A DNA stretch of 64,000 bases, from contig NC_030387.2 of the NCBI RefSeq assembly GCF_001625215.2, positions 32,945,606-33,009,605 of the forward strand, in the 5' to 3' direction. How positions within the stretch are numbered: position 1 is the stretch's first letter; each line of letters opens with the position of its first letter. Both the position numbers and the translations under genes were made by a program. The notes under the pieces are model-generated. The model was not told where the DNA came from, did not search any database, and saw nothing but the letters and a program-made list of their open reading frames with translations. This DNA comes from Daucus carota subsp. sativus. Taxonomy: Eukaryota > Streptophyta > Magnoliopsida > Apiales > Apiaceae. Shown here piece by piece: positions 21,947 through 33,932 of this stretch.

Positions 21947-22835
21947 GGGAAAATAGATTTTTTCGTCACCCAACTTATTGTATATTTAGAAACTTGCCAC
22001 TGAACTATAAAACTTTTTCTTTTTTGTCACTAGTGTTAGGTTAGGATTTTTTTATCACTAAATTTAGGTTCAGATTTGATTATTAACACTATGTTATTCT
22101 TTTTAGCATTATTAAAATATAGTGGTAGTCTGCAATATTATGATTATCTGATATGTGTTTATATCTTTATATGTAGTCCTCCACATGTGTCCTACGTAGT
22201 TTACGTTGGAGGATGAGAGTTTGACACACACTTTACGGTTCCTAAAAGATTTAGTTTCATAAATTATTTTAATTTTTTTTCTGAATAAAAATTTAACACT
22301 TGAATTTTTGCACACAAAAAGAAAATCTCAAATTTAAGTTATGGAACTATGTTTTATAAGAAGTGAGACCTTAAAATACATGCCAATTAATAATTACATA
22401 AATGAGTGGTAAAATCGAGAAAAATTATAATTAGAATTCTAAAAATTCATTAAACTATCAATCTGAAATCAATAACTTCAAATAATTTATCATTTACAAT
22501 CAATTCTCAAGCAAAATTAAGTTAAGTGATACTGTATTTTTATGGAGTCGTAATATAATTTATAAAGCTAAATTTTTCAGGAGTCTTAAAATGCGTGTCA
22601 AACTCCCTTCGTCCAACGTAAACTACCCAGGAGACATATATATAGAAAACTATATATAATTGACATATAGCGTATCATCATAATATTACAAACTATTACT
22701 ATGTTTTAATAATGCTAACGTTAGTGACAAAAAAAATCCGAACCTGACATTAGTGACAAAAAGAAAAAAAATTATAGTTCAATGGTAAGTTTCTAAATAC
22801 ATAATAAGTTGAGTGGCGAAAAAATCTATTTTCCC
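21947..22835. mobile_element. Long-TIR foldback element, probably Mutator-like
   Basis: The ends form an inverted repeat of some 350-400 bp with moderate divergence. The left starts GGGAAAATAGATTTTTTCG and the right ends CTATTTTCCC. Inside the arms, TTTACGTTGGA and TTTGACACAC-type segments also mirror each other. A possible 9-bp duplication (TGAAAAAC core) lies near 21937-21944 and 22839-22847, two or three bases outside these ends. Long TIRs and a 9-bp duplication suit Mutator-like elements. There is no transposase. Confidence 0.72.
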
Positions 22836-24631
22836 ATTTGAAAAACCTAAAAGTTTATATATTTTGCGATTCCATAATCATACATTTTCGGGTGATAAGT
22901 TGCATAGTGTATTAAGAGTTAATTTCATATAAGAGAATAAGTCAACATTTCCTACAAATAATATAAATTGAGCAGATAAAAACCTCTTTTAATCAAAATT
23001 TAGAAAAACATTATCATTATCCACGTATTCTTTTTATATAAACTTGTCTGTCAAATATGCCCTCTCTATTTTAAAATATAGGTTATTTGAGTTTTTTTAA
23101 CACTGGTTCGTTTAGTTAAAATTATTATTTTCTACTTTTTAAAATAAAATATCATGATTAATAATATGATCGATTTTTTTCAAAAAATAATAAGCTTTAC
23201 TAGACAATCAAAATATTTTAAAGTATGTGTTAAAAAATAAATGAACTATCATGGAGCAGCAGTTAATTATTATGATTATGATACTTAACATATTCGAAGA
23301 AGTCGATAGTCTTCAAAACATTCTTATATTCAGTGTCGTAAAAAAGCGAAAATCAGAGTTAATTAGTTTAGCCACGGAATTAGAATGAATCAAAAATTTA
23401 TTGAATTAATTAAAAATTAATCAGGTTAATCAAAAATTAATCAAGAGTTTTATCAATTCAAAAATTAATTACCATTTTCGGAACACAACCATGCTATTCC
23501 AAAATGATATTATCCAGCCGAGCTTTCTCATTTCAAAGTACACAGGCATCAAAGATACAATGCCATGCCAGGGCCTTTTAAAGGGTATTGTCATCTTATA
23601 AAAACTAAATTGATATTTCTACTTTTATTTATTTTAGTGAAAGACTGAACAAAAAAGTTATATTTACTTATTTGTTATTTATTTCCCATTTCAAAGATAA
23701 TGATAGAGGTTTAGAATATTAGAAGTAAAACAAAAGAACTTGACTAAAATTATGCATAGTTCTGGCAACTGTGGAATACAAACCTCATTTGTGGCCTATG
23801 TAATTTTTCAAGTCACTTTCTGAGAGTGACTCTTTAGATATATAAATATAAATCAAATTCTTTCGAAAGAAGCACACTATGTAATATTTTTACATATTAA
23901 TATTCATAGAAATGGAAGATGCGTTTTTTTTTTTCCGTCTTTGGAATTAGTAGTGTGGAAAAATGTGACCAATTTTTAGGATTTGAATGTCTTTTTCAAA
24001 TATTAAATAAACAAACACATATTAAAATCAATAACAAAATATTAGAAAATTTTAAAATTATCCCAAAATCTTATTATATGTCGTGTATGTATAATTAAAA
24101 AAATTTCTAATTATATGACGGATACATTCATAATATATTAGCACAAAATTCAAATATAAAATTTTCGGGATAAATTTGTGAAAATATTTATGGATTTCCT
24201 GACTCATTGTAGCATAAAAATATAATACGGAGCAATAAATAATACTATTATCAAAATCAAAATGGAGAATATTCAAATTCTGATTTTTTTCCATATTTCA
24301 TAATTAATTCATATTTTTAAGTTGAAGGAAGGAAAAAAAATAGAATATGGTTGTAGAAAACTAGAAGAGAGAGAGAAGAAAACGAAATGCAAGAAACAAA
24401 GAACAAGAACGCGTTTTCACAAAGAACAATCACTGTTGAGTCTTCATAGTCTCTCTCCTCACAAAACTCTCTCTCTCTCTCTACCCATCTTTACAATCAC
24501 CACAAAAATTAGGGCTTGGGTTTGGGGGTTTTGAGCAAACCAAGCTCTATAAGACTGATTCAAACACTCAAAAAACTTGCAAAGATTCAATCTTTTTTTA
24601 AATTTTCTTGGACCCTTTAAGGGTTTCAATA

Positions 24632-27600
24632 ATGGGTCGTTACAAATGTTACAGTTCTCACAAGCCCTTCAAGTTCTTGATTTTCTTTTGGGTTTTTGCC
24701 TCTGTTTATGGGTCGGACCTTTTTGGACCCGATTCGGATAAATCGGCTTTGTTGGAGATGAAAGCCTCTGTTTCTGACCCTACTGGAATGCTCTCCAGCT
24801 GGAAATCTACAAGTGCTAATCACTGTTCTTGGTATGGTGTCAGCTGTGATGCAAATTCCAGGGTTTTGGCTCTCAATGTTAGTGGCGGTGGAGGTAATTC
24901 TGGTTCTTTTTCTTGTGCTAAATATGCTCATTTTTCTATATATGGTTTTGGAATTAGAAGGGTTTGTAGCGGTAGTGGTGTTGTGTTAAGTGGTAAGATT
25001 TCACCTGCTGTTGCTAAGTTGAGCGAGCTTAAGGTTTTGTCATTGCCTTTTAATGGGTTAAGTGGTGAAATTCCTGTGGAAATTTGGGGGATGGAGAAGC
25101 TTGAAGTTCTTGATCTCGAGGGGAATTCTGTTGGCGGTTTGTTGCCTAGCGAGTTTAAAGGGTTGAGGAATTTAAGGGTTCTTAATTTGGCGTTTAATGA
25201 GATTGGAGGGGGAATTCCAAGTTCTTTGTCGGATTGTGGGGGCTTACAAGTGTTGAATTTGGCAGGGAATCAGATGAATGGGACAATTCCGGTGTTTTTG
25301 GGGAAATTTGGGGATTTAAGGGGGGTTTATTTGTCCTTTAATGGACTTAATGGGAAGATTCCTCAAGAGATTGGGGATAATTGTCGTAAGCTTGAGCATT
25401 TGGAGCTTGCGGGTAATTATCTTGTCGGAGGAATACCTAGCAGTTTAGGTAATTGTAGCATGCTGCAGTCACTTTTGTTATATTCGAATATTCTAGAAGA
25501 GGTAATTCCTATGGAACTTGGACAGCTAAATAAGCTTCAAGTATTGGATGTTTCAAGGAACAGTTTGAGTGGAATGATACCCTCTGAACTTGGTAAGTGT
25601 TCAGAGTTATCGATTGTAGTATTTTCAAACTGGTGGGATCCTCTTAGTGGCGGTGTCGAGTCAGATTCTGATCTTTTGTCGACTTCTGGTCATGAAGAAT
25701 TTAACTTTTTTCAAGGCACGATTCCGACAGAAATCATTACTCTTCCAAAGCTCAGGGTATTATGGGCACCAAGGGCCACTTTGGAAGGAAAACTTCCGAC
25801 TAATTGGGGTAATTGCGACAGCCTGGAAATGGTGAATTTGGCTGAAAATTATTTCATGGGAGAAATTCCCATGGGTCTATCCAGATGCAAGAGCTTGTAC
25901 TTTCTTGATTTGAGTTCAAATAGGCTGACAGGGGGCCTTGTCGAGAGTCTTCAAGTTCCTTGTATGACCCTGTTTGATGTCAGCAGTAATTTTCTGTCTG
26001 GTTCTATGCCCTTGTTTAATTCTAGTGCTTGTCCTCTTGTTCCTTCATTAAGCCATAAGCCTTTTGAACCCTACACCCCTTCAAGCGCATACGTGTCATT
26101 TTTCGATTATGGAGCTCGGAATGCAACTTCATTGCCATTATTTGGAGATGTTGGTAATCTTGCAATCATGCACAACTTCGGTGGCAACAACTTTACTGGG
26201 GGATTCTCTTCGGTACCAATTTCACAAGAGAGATTAGGTTCACATACTGTTTATGCATTTCTTGCTGGCCAAAACAAGATGAGTGGACCATTTCCTGGTG
26301 GATTATTTGGGAAGTGTGATATGCTAAAGGGTTTTATTGTTAATGTCAGTGGAAATGGATTATCTGGTCAACTACCGCTAGGAATTGGTGCAATGTGCAG
26401 GTCTCTCATACATTTGGATACATCTAGAAATCAGATTGCTGGAGCAATACCTAGTTTTGGAGGTTTGGTTTCTCTTGTTGCTCTTAATTTGAGCTGGAAT
26501 CATTTCCAAGGTGCTATTCCTGCCAGTCTTGGTCAGATAAGTAACCTCAAATCTATTTCTTTAGCCAGCAATAACCTTACTGGCTCAGTACCTCCGAGCT
26601 TATGGCAGCTGCAGTCTTTAGAAGTGCTAGATGTTTCTTCAAACTCTCTCTCTGGGGAGATTCCAGACAGTGTTGTGCATTTGACCAACCTCACCACTCT
26701 GCTGCTGAACAACAATAAATTCTCTGGTCAGCTCCCTACTGGTTTGGCAAATGTGGCCAGACTTTCAGTGTTCAACGTGTCCTTCAATAACCTCTCTGGG
26801 CCAGTCCCCGTAAATAGTAAGGTAATTAAATGTAATGATCTCCTTGGGAACCCATTCTTGCAGCCCTGCCGAGTGTACTCTTTATCAGGATCATCTTCAG
26901 ATCAACAAGGAGGGGATTCGCAAAATTATGCTGCTTCCCCATCTGTGAGTGAAAGCAGCAAAAAGAGTGGCAATAATGGTTTTAACTCGATCGAGATTGC
27001 ATCCATAACATCTGCATCAGCCATTGTGTCAGTTCTGCTTGCTCTCATTGTCCTGTTCTTTTACACCCGAAAGTGGCATCCGAAGTCCAGGGTGGGCGGG
27101 TCTGTCAGAAAGGAAGTTACTGTATTTACTGATATAGGGGTTCCTTTGTCATTTGAGAATGTAGTGCGGGCCACAGGAAGTTTTAATGCTAGTAATTGCA
27201 TCGGGAATGGAGGCTTTGGAGCAACCTACAAGGCTGAAATTTCCCCAGGCGTCTTGGTGGCTATAAAACGGCTTTCAGTTGGACGGTTTCAAGGAGTACA
27301 ACAGTTTGACGCAGAAATCAAAACACTTGGCAGATTGCGCCATCCCAATCTTGTTACTCTAATTGGATATCATGCAAGTGAGACGGAGATGTTTCTTATA
27401 TATAATTACTTACCTGGCGGTAATTTGGAGAAATTTATTCAGGAAAGATCCACAAGAGCGGTAGATTGGAGGATACTTCACAAGATTGCTTTGGACATAG
27501 CACGTGCGCTAGCATATCTGCATGATCAATGCGTGCCACGTGTTCTTCATCGTGATGTCAAGCCTAGTAATATATTGTTGGACGATGACTTCAATGCTTA

Positions 27601-28024
27601 TTTGTCTGACTTTGGATTAGCTAGACTCCTTGGAACATCAGAAACCCATGCTACTACTGGCGTTGCTGGAACTTTCGGATATGTTGCTCCCGAGTATGCA
27701 ATGACTTGTCGTGTGTCTGACAAGGCTGATGTCTATAGTTATGGGGTCGTGCTCCTTGAGTTAATTTCAGACAAAAAAGCGTTAGATCCCTCATTTTCTT
27801 CATATGGCAACGGTTTCAATATTGTTGCTTGGGCATGTATGCTTTTGCGGCAAGGGCGAGCCAAAGAATTCTTCACAGCAGGATTATGGGATGCAGGTCC
27901 ACATGATGATCTGGTTGAAGTGTTACACCTAGCAGTGGTATGCACTGTTGAAACTCTATCCACAAGGCCAACTATGAAGCAAGTTGTTCGGCGGCTGAAG
28001 CAACTACAACCGGCATCATGTTAG
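24632..28024 (+). CDS. RPK2: Leucine-rich-repeat receptor-like kinase RPK2 (TOAD2)
   Basis: One uninterrupted exon of 1130 residues starting at the ATG at 24632; the open frame extends slightly upstream but only from a TTG. The order is: signal peptide (about 1-28, hydrophobic [13 protein letters not shown]); LRRNT cap ([20 protein letters not shown]); about 20 leucine-rich repeats with an irregular island mid-way; a transmembrane helix near 790-812 ([14 protein letters not shown]); and a kinase domain from about 847. Visible kinase motifs are GNGGFG, VAIKR (about 876-880), HRDVKPSN (about 973), DFGLA (about 993) and the [20 protein letters not shown] region, so catalytic residues are intact. 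Length and the very conserved kinase tail ([15 protein letters not shown]) identify RPK2. Known role: plasma-membrane receptor in anther development, embryo patterning and CLE-peptide signalling in the shoot meristem. Confidence 0.97.
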   Translation: MGRYKCYSSHKPFKFLIFFWVFASVYGSDLFGPDSDKSALLEMKASVSDPTGMLSSWKSTSANHCSWYGVSCDANSRVLALNVSGGGGNSGSFSCAKYAHFSIYGFGIRRVCSGSGVVLSGKISPAVAKLSELKVLSLPFNGLSGEIPVEIWGMEKLEVLDLEGNSVGGLLPSEFKGLRNLRVLNLAFNEIGGGIPSSLSDCGGLQVLNLAGNQMNGTIPVFLGKFGDLRGVYLSFNGLNGKIPQEIGDNCRKLEHLELAGNYLVGGIPSSLGNCSMLQSLLLYSNILEEVIPMELGQLNKLQVLDVSRNSLSGMIPSELGKCSELSIVVFSNWWDPLSGGVESDSDLLSTSGHEEFNFFQGTIPTEIITLPKLRVLWAPRATLEGKLPTNWGNCDSLEMVNLAENYFMGEIPMGLSRCKSLYFLDLSSNRLTGGLVESLQVPCMTLFDVSSNFLSGSMPLFNSSACPLVPSLSHKPFEPYTPSSAYVSFFDYGARNATSLPLFGDVGNLAIMHNFGGNNFTGGFSSVPISQERLGSHTVYAFLAGQNKMSGPFPGGLFGKCDMLKGFIVNVSGNGLSGQLPLGIGAMCRSLIHLDTSRNQIAGAIPSFGGLVSLVALNLSWNHFQGAIPASLGQISNLKSISLASNNLTGSVPPSLWQLQSLEVLDVSSNSLSGEIPDSVVHLTNLTTLLLNNNKFSGQLPTGLANVARLSVFNVSFNNLSGPVPVNSKVIKCNDLLGNPFLQPCRVYSLSGSSSDQQGGDSQNYAASPSVSESSKKSGNNGFNSIEIASITSASAIVSVLLALIVLFFYTRKWHPKSRVGGSVRKEVTVFTDIGVPLSFENVVRATGSFNASNCIGNGGFGATYKAEISPGVLVAIKRLSVGRFQGVQQFDAEIKTLGRLRHPNLVTLIGYHASETEMFLIYNYLPGGNLEKFIQERSTRAVDWRILHKIALDIARALAYLHDQCVPRVLHRDVKPSNILLDDDFNAYLSDFGLARLLGTSETHATTGVAGTFGYVAPEYAMTCRVSDKADVYSYGVVLLELISDKKALDPSFSSYGNGFNIVAWACMLLRQGRAKEFFTAGLWDAGPHDDLVEVLHLAVVCTVETLSTRPTMKQVVRRLKQLQPASC

Positions 28025-28979
28025 CAGGATAGGAGCAACCAGGTGATGACATAGTGATTAGTAGGATCTAAGCACAGCCAGCAACTGTATGTTTTATATA
28101 TTAATATAATCAGCTGATGGGCATATGTGAAGCAATTGTGTAGGCTTTTTATTAATTTATTTTTTTGGTTAAATGAATGTTTGAAATGTTGAAATAATTA
28201 TGTAGAGTTTTATTGTTTTATAATATCAAATTTAACTTGATCTACAGTTATAGATGGTCAGCATAAATTTTGCTTGTCCTTTCTTAATTTTTTAGTGCTT
28301 CGATAGTTTTGTCGGGTGATTAGCTTGGATTAGTCCTGATTATTTCTTGGCTTGATTCGCTTCCAAATCAGTGCTACTAGTTTTTGTGCGTGTCGGGCAT
28401 CTCACTGAAGCGGAATCAATCTGATCTGGCTTCAAATTACACTACCGATTAGAAGAGGAAACAGTTGGTGATTCTCTGTTTTTGGTATAATCTGATTACT
28501 TGGTAATATTACATACCTTATTATTATAGATCAATTTGTCTTGGTTTCGGTTCGATACGTGAAACATCAAACAGATCAGGAATCCAGCAAATTCAGTTCT
28601 GTTATGTGGTTATAGTTTCAAAATTTTACAATTTCTGATATGATGCTGTTGTAGTTTTTGTTGTTTGTGCTTACAGTTTTAAATTTCTGACTATTTAATG
28701 TTCCCTCTATTCCGGTCGTATAACTTTAGAGCTAAGTTCTTACCGGTTATTTGGATGGTCTCAGTAATTCATTTATGTTGGAGAAGCCCAATCAAGCTTA
28801 TATGCTCCACATTGGTATGTGTTGGCAATATTGCTGTTCCATGGTTGAGGATATTGTTTGATTCTCAGAAGCTGGCTGCTTTAAGCAGTATGAGTGAGGA
28901 CCAACTATTCAGAATAGTAATATTCTTTTGAAGGAAACACACCTAAACAAAGTTACACTAATTGCTAAGAACATCATCA
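28025..28979. other. RPK2 3' region and intergenic DNA
   Basis: T-rich sequence up to about 28230 is probably the RPK2 3' UTR. The remainder has no exon I can support. A short inverted pair, TTGATTCGCTTCC (about 28354) and GAAGCGGAATCAA (about 28408), could pair, but matches no microRNA I know. Confidence 0.45.
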
Positions 28980-29255
28980 AATAACAAGGATGTGGAGCTA
29001 TCCCCTTTGTTCATTGTGAATGGCATGAATCACTTTTAATTCATCACACTCCAGAATCAAGTTTCTCTCGGCAATTTCACTCTGCTGCACCAGCCTCTGC
29101 CATATCAGGAACCCATTATACTTCAAGTCTCTTCACTGCAGCCACCGAAAGCCATATCAGGTACCCATTCTCACCCCTTATAACAGCTCCAAAGCTAACA
29201 CGGCTTCCTGGAGTGATATGTGCATCCACGTACACAATTTGGAGGTGGGGATGAG
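28980..29255 (-). pseudogene. Relic of an RNase H-like (retroelement type) domain
   Basis: On the minus strand, from about 29255 down, a frame reads PPPNCVYVDAHITPGS then RVSFGAVIRGENGYLIWLSV, ending at a TAA. The overlapping frame then reads AERNLILECDELKVIHAIHN before a stop. The spaced VDA, FGAVIRGENG and ECD patterns are those of the RNase H domain in plant non-LTR retroelements and related ribonuclease-H-like proteins (first and third catalytic Asp visible). A frameshift and stop codons make it non-functional. It lies about 1 kb downstream of RPK2. Confidence 0.6.
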
Positions 29256-30486
29256 CACCCAGCAGCAGAAGGTTCGTAATAATTTAAGATAGGAGGAACA
29301 GATTATATAGTGCGATGGAACATAGCTACATGATCCAGATTGGATCTTGTAAATACCATCTGAAGAAGGCCACTGTAATCTTTAACACAAGGCCATGAAT
29401 AAGAGAGTGAAAAAAAACGAAATAAGACCAACAGAGCGTAGTAGCGTACCATACAAAATTTGTACAGTTTTCCTTTAAGAATACGGTAATGGAAAAGGTT
29501 GTATTTCTGGCTAAATATCATGACAAAGTATAGAAATGGTCGAAACATATAGTATGCCGTGAACTAAACATTTTAGATTAATATTAAAGGAGTACTTGTG
29601 AAGAAATCTTCGATCTCTCGGCCTTGTATTATGGCATATGTACTAACCTTCCTCACCAGGTATTGATATATTATCCACCACAGTTTCGATAAATTTATCT
29701 TTGTTTTTCATCAGTTGAACACCCAATGTTTTGCAGCAAATCCTCGGCCAGCGTATGTGTTCCTGTAGACATGGATGGAAGATAAATGTCTCCAGAAGTC
29801 CAGATAGAAGAATGCACCACAACTGAACCGGAGTTTGATTTTTTCAACGGATAGTGGTTTGTAGTTCATAGTTAGTCAACTGTATTAAACAAATCTACTT
29901 CCTCTCTTCCTTTTTACAAATATATTTCTATCTACACTCAATTAACTTATTCGGCAGATTCTACTGAATCACAATTCATAATATAATATAAGGGTGCTGG
30001 TCCCAGAGATGATGCATCAAACATTCAGGATTATAACAAAATTCTGTCACATCCTGATAATCGCAGAAAGGAAGAAGTCCGATCCGCGGAAAATTATAGG
30101 GGATGACAAAAAAAAAACGCTTGAATCTGCACCCTTGAAATTCAGATTTAACGATTTTGAAGCTGTGTGTTGGTTAAGAGTTATATGACATAGGGGGCTG
30201 TGGAACAAAACCCATAAAACATAGCCAAAGTAAGATTTAAGAACAACATATCATACTAGCTATCAAACAGAATTATAGATGTAAAGTGAAGTTCCTGCAA
30301 ATTAATATATTTTCTGCAGAATTAATATCAAGCAGTAATAGTCACTGGTCATAACACAACACTGAACAATATCCCGAATTTAAAAACATTCCATACACTT
30401 GAGTCGATATAACTTATAAACTGATGCCCAAATACATGATAAAACATCTGTCTAAAGGAAGATTTAAAAACAACATATCATACGAG
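29256..30486. other. Left outer part of the palindrome, 3' of the minus-strand Ninja gene
   Basis: It contains two partial copies of the Ninja 3' end and UTR (near 30230-30290 and 30455-30505), the same tandem duplication that follows the other gene at 35391-35520 and 35628-35745. Part of it (about 29940-30220) has no clear partner in the right arm. No other gene is supported. Confidence 0.5.
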
Positions 30487-31674
30487 CTAAACAGAATTAT
30501 AGATGCTTCGCTTAACCATTTTGATGTCCCTTAAGGGATAGGCTACATCACCGCCACCTGCATGTTTGATGAACTCGGAGGGAGTCATTGAATCACCATG
30601 ACAGGCACAGATGATAATTACGTCATCTTCATCGTTGTACCTGGAGAGAAACCCTTCTATCTTTTGGCCATGTACAGTTGTAAACACACATGGCATGCCT
30701 GTATTATTGAACACTATCCCATTAAGTTTGCCTCTTGCTGCAGGTATGGCTTTCGGTGGTGTATTTCCTGCCACATTTCGGACACCATTTGAAGACCCGA
30801 TGTTTGCAGGATATCTCTGGCCTGGGTATTTGTTTGGTCATGTTACTCATGTAGATACAAATAAGAAAATCAATTACTAAAGAAAAGACTCAATCAAGTA
30901 TCAACCACCAAAGTATATATAGGCTGCATAACATATTTGAGTGTAATATCTTTAAATTTGCAGGTTTCTTCTAAATGAAACGCAAATGATGCTTTCAATG
31001 TCAATAGAACTGACAAATATCAAACATATATGTAAATATTGTAAGGTATACAGATTATTTTGAACAAACTAACCTCTCTATATGTTTTGGCAAATATTTA
31101 TAATAAATTTCTGCCGAATCTATCAGAACTTAATTCAGAGCACTAATCATTTTCATGAATTATACATATTAAAACAAAAATATGCAACATGCTGCCCACT
31201 TTATATTTCACTCACAAAATATCAAAATCACAAATGACATGTGTAATTGGATAAAATTGCCAAGAGAAAAGTATCGTTACCTTCCATGGTCTGACACTGA
31301 AAATAAGAGGAGTTACTACCCTGTGAATCAGGTGCCTGCTTCATCTTTAATTCACCTCCATTTTCATCAGAAATCGGCGAGCTCCATTGGTTCGGAGTGA
31401 TCAAGACCTCCGGATGAGTATTTGTTCTCTGATTTCTTTGTGGATCAACACCAAATTTCCCATTCAACGAAAGACTTAGACTTAGATCAATGTCTTCTTC
31501 TTCTTCTGTTTCTTTAACAACTTTCTCCTCATGTGGTCGCATACTTGAAACAAGAAAACACCAAAATGATGAAATTTTGATTAAAAATAATTGATATAAA
31601 AATGAGTATAACAAAAACAATAAAAGCTTAGCATACCTTGGTGGGGATACAAAGGAATTGAGTGAATAAACCAT
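30487..31674 (-). CDS. Ninja/AFP-family transcriptional co-repressor, short form (left copy)
   Basis: Three exons on the minus strand: 31637-31674, 31281-31543 and 30487-30821 (38, 263 and 335 nt, all GT/AG, in frame), giving 211 residues. An acidic run (ETEEEED) leads into an EAR motif, DLSLSLSLNGKFGVDP (about 32-47), which in this family recruits TOPLESS co-repressors. The last 69 residues are the family C domain: PCVFTTVHGQKIEGFLSRY, then IIICACHGDSMTPSEFIKHA and GGGDVAYPLRDI. In known members this domain binds JAZ proteins (NINJA, jasmonate signalling) or ABI5 (AFPs, abscisic acid signalling). Typical members have roughly 250-425 residues; this one lacks the middle domain. The start at 31674 is the ATG in the leader exon; an ATG at the start of exon 2 is an alternative. 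Confidence 0.88.
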
Positions 31675-33932
31675 AGTCAAGTAGAAGTAGTTCTTGTATT
31701 GGATCTGTGCACTCTGCTAGACAGGACTCTGCTATACTCCACGGATTTGCATGAACCTCAGTTTAAGGTGGACAGCAGAGCTTGTGTTTCGTCAGCATAC
31801 TAGGCACGTGTCGGTTTATAAATATTACAAGTGACTGTGACATGTGATACATAGTGAGTTGACAGATACGTTAAAATAAATACAGTTATCTTTAACACGT
31901 TCAACCCATATACGTTAATATAAATACAGTATAGAGTTTACGTTTTGAATATATATATTTCCAATACCGTAATTAATTTTGAGACAGATACTGTTAAAAG
32001 ATACAGTAAAGAAGTTTTAACTTATCTACCACCTACCCACCCAACAACGGCCTATAATTAATTAAATTTAGAAATTAATTAGATCTGAGACTTGTGCTTT
32101 AGAAAATATATACAAAAAGCACACGTTTTGAACTTATCTCCAACGAGGTCACAATTTATTTAAATTTACAACATTTACATGTCATTATTATATTATTTTA
32201 TTATTTGTTATAATATCTAATTATATTTATGCTCTTCTATATCTGTTTTCTTAAAAGAAATAGTTTTGTTTCTTTCAAAAAATAATTAATATTATATTTT
32301 AATTTTATTCTTAATAAAATATAAATACATTATTTAAAATAATTTGACCATCCATTGTGTTCTTGTAGAGAGAAAGTTGATTATACTAATATTTAGGATG
32401 ATAAATGAGATATTATTCTAAGTGCAACAACCTAAAAATGTAAATACTCAATTTCTTAAATTTTTGCAAAAATACTTAAAGAAATTAAAAATATACTTTA
32501 TTTTGAATTTGCAATAATCATAATCGATATGACCAAAATCAATCCAATTCAATCGTGAGAAACTAGAAATTTTTTCTCTAAAATATTCCTTTAATGGCAT
32601 ATTGTATTATTAATTGTTACATCTACAATCTTTTCATGAATATTTTTGAAATATAGTAATATTGTGAGATATCAAAAACATAAAAATTTTCTAATAAATT
32701 TATGTTGACATAATTACTAAATAATTTGTTATCTAACATCACTCTAGCTTGACATAAATATTTACAGAAGATTTAAAAATTAGACAAATAATCTAAAATT
32801 AATATATATTTCTAATAATTACACATAAATTCATTAGAACATTTATCAAAATACTATGTTTACTTCATTTTTCACAATTTTACTATATCTTAAAAGTATT
32901 TGTGAAAATACTGTAGATGCAACAAATTTTTTCCGAGAAAGTTTTTATTTTCTGACAATTGGATGGATGCTGATTTTTGTTATATTGACAACAATTGTTG
33001 TAACACAGTAAATTTGCAAAAACATTTAAAGTATAGTATATTTGCAATTTTTAAAAAAATTATATGTGATTTTGCAAGAACTTAAAAAATTGAGTATTTT
33101 TTTTTTAAAACCTCTGCTCCTTCGGGAGTCCAAGGGTGACCAAGAGGATACATATCTCTTTTTTAAAGAGCTGAACCAACACTGTATTTTTGCTCCTATG
33201 TTTTGAAGTATTTACTTGTAGGTTTTTGCACCTAGAATAATATCTCATTTATCATCATAAATATCAACATAATCAACTTTTTCTTTACAAGAACACAATG
33301 GAGGGTCAAATATTTTAAATAAAATATTGATGTTATTATAGGAATATAATTAAAATATAATACTAATTTAATTATTTTTCGGAAGAAACAAAACTATTTC
33401 TTTTAAGAAAATAGAGGCTTATAAATATTATTGTATATTATAATAAATAAAACAAATATAAAAAATATATGTGAATGTTGTAAACTGAAATAAGTTATGA
33501 CTTGATTTGGTATAAGTTGAAAATTAAATTTTTTCATATATAATTTTTTAAAGCACATATCTCAAATTTAATTAGTTATAGGCCGTTTAGTGAGTAGGTG
33601 GAAGATAAGTTCAAAACGTAAACTCTTTACTGTAACGTATCTGTCTCAAATTTAAGTAATTATGTCAGTCATATTAGAAATATATTCAAAACATAAATTC
33701 TGTATTTATATTAACGTATGTGGGTGGGTGTTGAATACTCACTAGGTATCAGGATTCACGGGTCAGGTGTCACTTGTAAAATTTATAAACCGACACGTGC
33801 CTAGTATGCTGACAAAACACAAGCTCTGCTGTCCACCTTAAACTGAAGTTCATGCAAATCCGCTGAGTATAGCAGAGTCCTGCTGTCTAGCAGAGTGCAC
33901 CGATCCAATATAAGAACTACTTCCACTTGACT
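31675..33932. promoter_or_regulatory. Divergent promoter region and palindrome centre between the two Ninja genes
   Basis: Both start codons face away from this 2.26-kb stretch. Mirror-image promoter blocks lie at about 31680-31860 and 33750-33930. Each carries a CACGTG-containing GGCACGTGTCGG, a G-box/ABRE-like core that suits jasmonate or abscisic acid control (inference). The inner 1.9 kb is extremely AT-rich and continues the inverted repeat nearly to the centre. About 85 bases near 33103-33190, in the right arm only, look like a later insertion. Confidence 0.6.

Larger units (their letters stand above)
17753..24631. other. Transposon-rich intergenic region
   Basis: Between the Cys-tail gene and RPK2 I find only mobile elements (listed individually) and AT-rich DNA. 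The flanks of the SINE (about 19975-20600) show weak inverted similarity and may be another old MITE into which the SINE landed. Sequence from about 24330 to 24631 is the RPK2 leader, with GAGA-type purine runs and a (CT)n stretch near 24465-24483. Confidence 0.6.

Noticed and set aside
28330-28430. A microRNA precursor suggested by TTGATTCGCTTCC and GAAGCGGAATCAA
   Set aside because: The paired part is too short (about 13 bases) and does not match a plant microRNA known to me.
29300-30190. Short open frames at 29303-29548 and 29994-30188
   Set aside because: No recognisable domain. They lie in AT-rich DNA at the palindrome edge and have no counterpart in the right arm.
31228-31680. A 150-residue protein with a hydrophobic, membrane-like N-terminus in the left Ninja locus
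   Set aside because: The hydrophobic part (LLLFLLYSFLYQLFL) is translated intron 1. The right copy has the same exon borders but no open frame there.
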